From positions 1 through 56,094 of the forward strand of contig CACWXP010000022.1 of assembly GCA_902764875.1 (NCBI GenBank): a stretch of 56,094 nt of DNA, given 5' to 3'. A model generated the notes under the pieces. The model saw nothing but the letters and a program-made list of their open reading frames with translations. It was not told the DNA's origin and ran no database searches. The number at the start of each line of letters is the position of its first letter. Positions within the stretch are counted from its first letter, which is position 1. Shown piece by piece: positions 50,865 to 56,094 of the stretch. The position numbers were made by a program, and so were the translations under genes. Source of the stretch: an uncultured Eubacteriales bacterium. Lineage in GTDB: Bacteria; Bacillota; Clostridia; Christensenellales; Aristaeellaceae.

Positions 50865-51401
50865 GTGGAATTGTTTGATCTTTACACCGCAGACCGGGTG
50901 AAGACCGGCCGAACAATGGTACGGGGCGGACAGACGCCGGAAGGCTTCTATCGGCTGGTCGTTCACGTTTGCATTTTCAATCTGGAAGGAAAGATGCTGA
51001 TCCAGCAGCGGCAGCCGTTCAAAAAAGGCTGGTCCAATCTATGGGATGTCACCGTGGGCGGCAGCGCCATATCCGGCGACAGCAGCCGGTCAGCAGCGGA
51101 ACGGGAAACACTTGAGGAGCTTGGTCTTTCCATTGACCTGACCGACATCCGTCCGACAATGACCATTTATTGGGAGCACGGCTTTGATGACTATTATGCT
51201 CTGACGCAGGATGTGGATCTGGATGCATTGCATCTGCAGTACGAAGAAGTGCAGGCAGTACGCTGGGCTTCGCTGGAAGAAATCCTGCAGATGATCGATG
51301 ACGGCCGGTTTATCCCCTATGAAAAAAGCCAGATTGAGTTGCTTTTCTTCCGCAGAAATCATCGCAGTTCGCATACCAGAAGTGATCCGACAAACGATTG
51401 A
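50865..51401 (+). CDS. Nudix hydrolase (IDI-like)
   Basis: 178 residues from a GTG at 50865 after AAGGAGG. The Nudix box runs GGSAISGDSSRSAAERETLEELGL: the REXXEEXG part is intact but the first Glu of the motif is Asp. N-terminal MELFDLYTADRVKTGRTM and QQRQPFKKGWSNLWDVT place it with the IDI-like/YfcD Nudix group acting on small diphosphates. It is 15 bp ahead of the GNAT gene, so cotranscribed. Confidence 0.88.
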   Translation: MELFDLYTADRVKTGRTMVRGGQTPEGFYRLVVHVCIFNLEGKMLIQQRQPFKKGWSNLWDVTVGGSAISGDSSRSAAERETLEELGLSIDLTDIRPTMTIYWEHGFDDYYALTQDVDLDALHLQYEEVQAVRWASLEEILQMIDDGRFIPYEKSQIELLFFRRNHRSSHTRSDPTND

Positions 51402-51416
51402 GGGGGTGCCAAAGGC

Positions 51417-51869
51417 ATGCACATCGCCTACAGGAGACTGGTTGAGGACGATCTTGAGACGTTCATCAACATGCGGATTACTCAATTGCGAGAAGAAGGC
51501 GCGACAGAAAAACTGAATCTGATTCCGGCACTGATGGATTATTATCACAGACATATGGCTGACGGCACCTTTGTGTCCTGGCTGGCCGTGGACGGCGATA
51601 AGATCATCGGGACAAGCGGAATGTCCTTTGTGGAGAAACCGCCGTATTTCAGCTGCCCTTCCGGAAAAATCGGGTTGCTGTCCAGCATGTATACCGATCC
51701 GTGTTATCGCCGTCGGGGAATCGCAAAGGAACTGCTGCGCAGGGTTGTGGAAGAAGCCCGCAACTACGGCTGCGGATCTGTTCAGATCACAGCATCCGAC
51801 ATGGGCGTGTTGCTGTATACGGATTTTGGCTTCGTGAAGAACGGAAATTTCATGCAATATAAGCTGTAG
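51417..51869 (+). CDS. GNAT-family N-acetyltransferase
   Basis: 150 residues. Acetyl-CoA loop YRRRGIAKELLRRV at about 97-110, preceded by beta-4 IGLLSSMYTDP; the end YTDFGFVKNGNFMQYKL is typical of GNATs. Acceptor unknown. Third gene in the plus-strand cassette (MIF, Nudix, GNAT, HAD), all with short gaps. Confidence 0.9.
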   Translation: MHIAYRRLVEDDLETFINMRITQLREEGATEKLNLIPALMDYYHRHMADGTFVSWLAVDGDKIIGTSGMSFVEKPPYFSCPSGKIGLLSSMYTDPCYRRRGIAKELLRRVVEEARNYGCGSVQITASDMGVLLYTDFGFVKNGNFMQYKL

Positions 51870-51886
51870 GAAGAAGGAAAACCGAA

Positions 51887-52642
51887 ATGGACTTTCAGGC
51901 AATCATCGTGGATTTTGACAGGACGCTGTTACATACGGATAAAACCATATCCGATTATACTGTCAAAGTGCTTCTTGACCTGCAGAAATCCGGCGTACGT
52001 CTTTTTGCCGCCACAGCGCGGCCTGAGCGAACGATCACAGAGTATTGCGAGATCATTCCCTTTGACGCTGTTACAACTCTGAACGGCGCACGAACAATTA
52101 GCGGGGAAAATGTCTTTGAGAATCCGATGAACACGCACAGTGCGGAGGAAATTCTCCGGCAATTGGACAGCATTGCCGGGACGGTGATCTCTCTTGAAAC
52201 AGGAAACGGCCTGTACGCAAATACAGATATTCCGATCTGGAAGCCGACTGTCACTAATAATATCCTCGACCTGCCTGGAACAGAAAAGATCTATAAGATT
52301 CTGGCGAGCCATCCCGAAATGCCCGCGGAGCAAATCAACGTAAAGCTTCCGGAAGATGCATACATTTCTGTTGCCGATCAGAAACTGATACAGGTCATGA
52401 GCGTTTCAGCGAAAAAGTGGAACGGCATTCAGAAAATGCTGGAATCCTATGATATTACGCCGGATCAGGCTATTTATTTCGGCGACGACAATGATGATAT
52501 CGAACCGATCCGACGCTGCGGCTGCGGCGTTGCAGTGAGCAACGCTCTGGAATGCGTCAGGGACGTTGCGGATTATATTACAGAAAGCAATGACGAGGAT
52601 GGTGTGGCAAAATTCCTTACAGGTCTTGTTCAATCCATCTGA
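51887..52642 (+). CDS. HAD hydrolase, Cof/IIB type
   Basis: 251 residues. Motif I IIVDFDRTLLHTDKTIS (DxD with Arg in place of the usual Gly), motif II AATARPERTI, motif III Lys in AKKWNGIQKM, motif IV YFGDDNDDIEPIRRCGCGVAVSNA. The C2B cap lies between. These enzymes dephosphorylate sugar phosphates or flavin intermediates. Last gene of the plus-strand cassette. Confidence 0.92.
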   Translation: MDFQAIIVDFDRTLLHTDKTISDYTVKVLLDLQKSGVRLFAATARPERTITEYCEIIPFDAVTTLNGARTISGENVFENPMNTHSAEEILRQLDSIAGTVISLETGNGLYANTDIPIWKPTVTNNILDLPGTEKIYKILASHPEMPAEQINVKLPEDAYISVADQKLIQVMSVSAKKWNGIQKMLESYDITPDQAIYFGDDNDDIEPIRRCGCGVAVSNALECVRDVADYITESNDEDGVAKFLTGLVQSI

Positions 52643-52714
52643 ACAGGATCAATCGTGTGCTGCGGTATCATTTTTGCCGGGATTTGCGATCCGGACAAAA
52701 TAGTGACTTTCATC

Positions 52715-53179
52715 CTACCCGACAACCCGTCCGCCGTTATGAAGCATAACATGGAGCGAAGCTGGGTTATCCAGATTGACTCGCAGGTAGATTTCTTCCT
52801 CCGGGATGATATCTTTTGCGATCTGAATCGTGAGCTTTAAACCTGCGGTTCCGTAACCTTTCCCTCGCTCGTCTTTCCGGATGCTGTAGCCGATATGCCC
52901 TGCGCCATTCCGGAGCGTTTCTGTCAGGTGGTGCCGTATTCTGAATTCTCCGATCAGGCGGCCCTCATCCCACAGATAATAATATGTTTCCGGGACAAAC
53001 CAATCCGGCATATTGATCGGGTGCTCATAGGAAATCAGCGTCGGCAATACCTTTTCAGTATACTCGTCAAAGGAAACGCCGTGATATGGATTTGTCAATC
53101 CATTCTCATCCGCAGGCAGTTCTGTTGTGTATTGCCATTGTGCAGCTGCATCCTGCACATTGATTTTTCGTAGTTCCAT
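52715..53179 (-). CDS. GNAT-family N-acetyltransferase, C-terminus cut by in-frame TAG
   Basis: 154 residues. Acetyl-CoA loop RKDERGKGYGTAGLKL; NLDNPASLHVMLHNGGRVVG then TAG at 52717-52715. Beyond the stop the same frame continues DESHYFVRIANPGKNDTAAHD to a TGA at 52651-52649, and this tail is the usual end of the family (GEDE-HYFVRI). So one base change seems to have removed the last strand. The product may be inactive, or the stop may be recent, read through or a sequencing error. Expressed from repeat copy B (53237-53345). Confidence 0.8.
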   Translation of the reverse strand: MELRKINVQDAAAQWQYTTELPADENGLTNPYHGVSFDEYTEKVLPTLISYEHPINMPDWFVPETYYYLWDEGRLIGEFRIRHHLTETLRNGAGHIGYSIRKDERGKGYGTAGLKLTIQIAKDIIPEEEIYLRVNLDNPASLHVMLHNGGRVVG

Positions 53180-53236
53180 CTCTTCATATCCTCACAATCG
53201 TTTTCTGGTGATGAGCATCCCATATTCCTTTGGAAC

Positions 53237-53345
53237 ATACAGGAAGATCATTTGATCGCAACAGCTGCAAGCTCACCGGACAGCGTAGGATCTGTTATAC
53301 ATCGCCGACAGCCAGCAGATTATCTTTCCCCATCCTGCAGACATA
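53237..53345 (-). repeat. 110-bp repeat, copy B, upstream of the GNAT gene
   Basis: Inverted counterpart of 50307-50416, in the same orientation relative to the gene it precedes (GNAT start at 53179). It keeps TTGCGA and, 16 nt on, TATGTT as a weaker promoter. It starts one base past the DUF5680 stop. One frame ends SGELAAVAIK-stop, parallel to copy A. Confidence 0.7.
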
Positions 53346-53346
53346 T

Positions 53347-53787
53347 TTATGAAATCAACCCTCCGTGGAAGTAGCATTCATAGATCAGTTTTCCCTGATA
53401 TACAATCGTTTCCTTTCCTTGAAACCAGTCGAAGCTTCCGTCGACGTCACAATGGTAGGCATAGTCTCCGTTCACGTAGTCCTGCGGCCCGCGATAAGGC
53501 TTTTCTTCCGGCACGTGGAGCAGCGCCTCCTTCAGGAAATCGCCGCTGAAGTGCTCGCCGGTCACCCGTCCGACATAATTCATGCTCCAGTACGGAACAT
53601 CGGAAATCCAAAGTGCTTCCTCTCCGGCGAACTTCTCACCGCCCAGGAAGGTATCATAATACATAAAAGCCCCGTCTCTGTATACCAGATCATGGGACTT
53701 TACCCGGGAAGAGGTCGTCTCTGTCCCCTTACCGGCATAGGTGGCCTGCTTGGCTTTGATCAGGAATTCAATAATCTGTTGGTTCAT
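53347..53787 (-). CDS. DUF5680-type protein
   Basis: 146 residues from the ATG at 53787 (AGGAG ten bases upstream). FLIKAKQATYAGKGTETTSSR, LVYRDGAFMYYDTFLGGEKFAGEEALW, PVWSMNY-like PYWSMNYVGRV, and the end GKLIYECYFHGGLIS match the DUF5680 domain, often found alone or behind a helix-turn-helix. Function unknown; possibly toxin-like or small-molecule binding. It lies after the ATPase gene remnant. Confidence 0.8.
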   Translation of the reverse strand: MNQQIIEFLIKAKQATYAGKGTETTSSRVKSHDLVYRDGAFMYYDTFLGGEKFAGEEALWISDVPYWSMNYVGRVTGEHFSGDFLKEALLHVPEEKPYRGPQDYVNGDYAYHCDVDGSFDWFQGKETIVYQGKLIYECYFHGGLIS

Positions 53788-53818
53788 CTTTCTGCATCTC
53801 CTGTTACACTTTGATCCG

Positions 53819-53902
53819 TCAATCAAAGAGATCGTCCAGCGTAATAATGCGGGAAAACACACCGCTGTATTCATTGTAGGCCAGGCCATACGTGGTGATC
53901 AA
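53819..53902 (-). pseudogene. C-terminal remnant of an AAA-type ATPase gene
   Basis: Minus-strand frame ITTYGLAYNEYSGVFS then RIITLDDLFD-stop (TGA 53821-53819). TYGL--NEYSG followed by VITLDDLF is the characteristic end of a large family of AAA_14/DUF4143-like ATPases. Upstream the frame meets a TAA at once (53905-53903), so only ~27 codons survive. Evidence of deletion at the edge of the accessory block. Confidence 0.65.
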
Positions 53903-54275
53903 TTATGTTCGAATTATATTCCGTATCATATCGGATTGCAACACCTTTTTGCCTAATTCCGAGAATTTTGCATGCTTTAATTAAAATTTCTCGCTCCAAA
54001 TTTTTGAAGGTCCACGCATTTTTCCCCGAACCCCTTGGAATTCCTTGCTTCAGAGCCGCTTTAAGACATATAAAAAGCGAGGCACACAGACCGAAAATAA
54101 ACAGAATAGTTGTACGTATACATTCGAGTGCTCGAGTGTCCTGGCGTCCGGTCATCAACATCCGCAGAGCCATTTAGGTCAACCGTTTTCGCTCCACCCG
54201 TTGATTCATAAGGCTCCAAGCTCATTTTAGGGGAACCGGATTTTAGTGGAACTCCCGGCTCGCCGTTGCATAAAG

Positions 54276-54344
54276 GACGGCTTCGAAGGCCGTCAGGGTG
54301 ACAGCAGGGTGACAGGGTGACAGCCGTTTTTTGGGGTTGTCACC
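54276..54344 (+). repeat. hairpin and triple AGGGTGACA direct repeat
   Basis: GACGGC (54276-54281) / GCCGTC (54289-54294), then AGGGTGAC at 54295, 54306 and 54314. A hairpin GGTGACA (54316-54322) / TGTCACC (54338-54344) spans a CCGTTTTTTGG loop. Compact and repeat-like; origin unknown. Confidence 0.5.
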
Positions 54345-54414
54345 GCCAAGGACATTGCAATCTTTTTGAACAGCTAATCCAGGGAAAAGTTTACATTGCG
54401 TTCATATAACTGCG

Positions 54415-54443
54415 TTGAAACGCTACTGTTTATCCTGTATAAT
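54415..54443 (+). promoter_or_regulatory. promoter of the foldase gene
   Basis: TTGAAA (54415-54420), 17 nt, TATAAT (54438-54443); start near 54450, short leader, GGAGG before the ATG. Confidence 0.8.
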
Positions 54444-54496
54444 AACATGTATGGGGCATCCATTTTGCTCCCAAGATTTGAAATGGAGGATAATTA

Positions 54497-55981
54497 ATGA
54501 TGAAGAAACTGCTTGCGATTCTGCTGGCGCTGGCCATGCTGCTGTCCGTATCCGCGGTCTTCGCGGAAGGCGAAACCACCGCAACGGCCGAGCCCGCTGT
54601 GGAAGCAACCCCTGTCCCGGATACCTTGCTGGTCACCGTAAACGGCCAGGAAATCCGTGAAAACGATGAACAGCTGCAGAAATACCTGTCTAATCTGCTG
54701 GAACAGATCGATACCTCGAACGGAGATATGCTGCGCGTGGCCCAAATGTATGCCATGAGCTACCTGATGCAGGAGATCATGCTCCGCGAAAAGGCCAACG
54801 CCAGCGGCCCCATCGATGAAGAAGCCCTTACCAAAACCGCGAAGGAAGAGTGGGCCGGCATTGTGGATCAGTTCATGGAAGGCCTGTACGGAATTACCGC
54901 AGAATCCTCGGAAGAGGATAAAACCGCTGCCCGCGCCGATGCGCTGAGCTATCTGGAAACCAACTACGGCTATACTGAAGACTCTTATGTGCAGGAAGTT
55001 GTGAAGGGTCAGCCCTTGAACGACGCTTACACCGCTCTGCTGGAAGAAATAAAAGCCTCCCAGCCGGATCTGGCGGCCACGGATGAAGACATTCAGAAAC
55101 TCTACGAGGAGACAGTCGCCGAAGAAATGGAATCCGTCGGCAATGAAGCTTCCACCTATGAGTTCTATAAGAACTACTACGGCTATCAGTTCCATTACGT
55201 TCCGGAAGGCTACCGCGGAATTATCCATATTCTGCTGAAGGTGGACGAGGAACTGATCACCAAGTGGCAGGATCTGGCGGCCCGTTACGAAGAAAGCCTG
55301 ATTGGTCAGGATGAAACCGAAAGCACCGGCGACGCCGAAGTAACCGAAGCTCCCGCTGAAACTCAGGAACCTGTCACCGCGGAAATGGTCGAAGCCGCTC
55401 GTCAGGCGATTCTGGACAGCCAGAAGGCCACGCTCGACGAAATCAAGGCCAAGCTGGAAGGCGGCACTTCCTTTGAAGATCTGATCGCCGAATATGGCTC
55501 CGACCCCGGCATGAGCGATGAGAACAACCTGAAGAACGGCTATTCCGTGCATCCGGACAGCATTACTTACGATACCGATTTCACGCAGGCTGCCGCCGCG
55601 TTGGAAAAAGTCGGCGATATCAGTGATCCCGTCGTGTCCAAGTTGGGTATTCATATCCTGAAGTACCTCCGGGATGTTCCCGCCGGCGCGTTGGAAATGA
55701 GTGACGAAGAAAAAGAAACCCTCCGGGCGGAAATTGAGGACGAACGTCTCCAGCTCGCTTTCAGCGAATACTATGACGCCTGGGTCGCCGCGGCCGATGT
55801 TGTGTGGACCGCCGAAGGCGAATCCTGGAAATACGACCAGACCTTCATCAACGAGGTGCAGTACGGAACTTATGCGGAAGGCGAAGCCGTCGAATCCGGC
55901 GAAGAAGCTCCTGAAGCAGAACCCGCTGCCGAAACTGCGGCAGAACCCGCCACTGACACCGAAGCAACCCCCGCTCCCTGA
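54497..55981 (+). CDS. secreted peptidyl-prolyl isomerase/foldase (SurA/PrsA-like)
   Basis: 494 residues. Signal peptide MMKKLLAILLALAMLLSVSA ends VFA-EGE without a lipobox, whereas Gram-positive PrsA is normally a lipoprotein. Residues 45-215 are a SurA_N-like helical chaperone domain starting VTVNGQEIREND. A parvulin domain at about 235-395 begins GIIHILLKVDEE and is interrupted by a Thr/Glu-rich insert (QDETESTGDAEVTEAPAETQ). It resumes AILDSQKATLDEIKAKLEGGTSFEDL and SDPGMSDENNLKNGYSVHP, ending LGIHILKYLRD. The acidic Ala/Glu/Pro tail resembles that of the binding protein at 7455. It likely helps fold exported proteins. Confidence 0.9.
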   Translation: MMKKLLAILLALAMLLSVSAVFAEGETTATAEPAVEATPVPDTLLVTVNGQEIRENDEQLQKYLSNLLEQIDTSNGDMLRVAQMYAMSYLMQEIMLREKANASGPIDEEALTKTAKEEWAGIVDQFMEGLYGITAESSEEDKTAARADALSYLETNYGYTEDSYVQEVVKGQPLNDAYTALLEEIKASQPDLAATDEDIQKLYEETVAEEMESVGNEASTYEFYKNYYGYQFHYVPEGYRGIIHILLKVDEELITKWQDLAARYEESLIGQDETESTGDAEVTEAPAETQEPVTAEMVEAARQAILDSQKATLDEIKAKLEGGTSFEDLIAEYGSDPGMSDENNLKNGYSVHPDSITYDTDFTQAAAALEKVGDISDPVVSKLGIHILKYLRDVPAGALEMSDEEKETLRAEIEDERLQLAFSEYYDAWVAAADVVWTAEGESWKYDQTFINEVQYGTYAEGEAVESGEEAPEAEPAAETAAEPATDTEATPAP

Positions 55982-55996
55982 TTCATCGGAGTACGA

Positions 55997-56036
55997 GGGG
56001 CTGTCTCACTAAGAAAAAGTGAGGCAGTCCCTTTTC
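55997..56036 (+). terminator. terminator of the foldase gene
   Basis: GGGGCTGTCTCAC (55997-56009) pairs, with two G-T pairs, with GTGAGGCAGTCCC (56019-56031), followed by TTTTC. Confidence 0.8.
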
Positions 56037-56055
56037 TATATAATAAAAAACATAC

Positions 56056-56089
56056 CAAAAACACCCGAAACCTTTAAGGAATCGGGCGT
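56056..56089 (-). terminator. minus-strand terminator for a gene beyond the right edge
   Basis: ACACCCGA (56061-56068) pairs with TCGGGCGT (56082-56089), with inner CCTT/AAGG pairing; minus readout continues TTTTTGG. It implies a convergent gene to the right. Confidence 0.55.
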
Positions 56090-56094
56090 TTGCA

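Larger units (their letters stand above)
53903..54496. other. intergenic region with gene debris
   Basis: About 590 bp. A 100-codon minus-strand frame (53871-54173) has no ribosome site and overlaps the remnant; not called. The section 54276-54344 is a hairpin-plus-direct-repeat element described separately. The right end holds the foldase promoter. Confidence 0.5.

Noticed and set aside
53871-54173. 100-codon minus-strand frame
   Set aside because: No ribosome site, overlaps the ATPase remnant in another frame, and shows no known motif.

Overview
The window looks like part of a chromosome of a fairly GC-rich member of the Clostridia (Bacillota). It is probably a gut or rumen anaerobe near Christensenellales or Lachnospirales. 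The evidence is the gene content: a CD1247-type protein, two DegV proteins, a clostridial-type GdhA, OhrR with thioredoxin and a flavin reductase lacking NADPH motifs, BioY, and heptamer-repeat spacers. Exported proteins are rich in Ala and Glu. The species assignment is inference only.

Layout. 1-5093: the start of hflX runs off the left edge. It overlaps a surface-protein gene whose C-terminus is fused to a thioesterase-like domain, followed upstream by a long acidic secreted repeat protein; this block looks more AT-rich than the rest. 5094-13105: an AT-rich gap, a coiled-coil protein, a family-5 solute-binding protein, a Cna-B surface protein and a membrane glycosyltransferase. 13335-15456: KtrB and KtrA for potassium uptake. 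15569-21816 (minus): thrC, an M24 peptidase, efp and a CD1247 protein form a run, followed upstream by a P-loop protein, an SPFH protein and DegV. 21921-23994: a phenylacetate-CoA ligase and ACT-domain pair behind what looks like a Phe leader-peptide attenuator. 24110-31616: a REC-GGDEF-REC-HD-GYP protein, BioY, a small protein, gdhA with a structured leader, a HAD phosphatase, and a DUF4037/TPR pair.

31624-40357: a polar amino-acid ABC transporter, an OhrR-thioredoxin-flavin reductase redox operon, and a TetR / MMPL / LxxG-repeat export locus. 40502-44100 (minus): a second DegV, a CBS/DRTGG inorganic pyrophosphatase and galE. 44380-47860: a 1089-residue protein joining an adenylation domain, a carrier domain and a PLP alpha-oxoamine synthase, followed by a 45-residue membrane peptide. 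47941-50031: tRNA-Gln, tRNA-Glu, a phosphodiester glycosidase and a degenerate Lgt-like membrane protein. 50307-53902: a small accessory block (MIF, Nudix, GNAT, HAD, GNAT, DUF5680) with two inverted copies of a ~110-bp promoter-bearing repeat, a truncated acetyltransferase and an ATPase gene remnant. 54497-55981: a secreted SurA/PrsA-like foldase.

The strongest leads for new biology are: the trimodular adenylation-carrier-oxoamine synthase; the Phe leader peptide and attenuator before paaK; the three-way-junction leader of gdhA; heptameric spacer repeats that run into stop codons; the duplicated promoter repeat; and the pilin-thioesterase fusion, which could instead be an assembly chimera.
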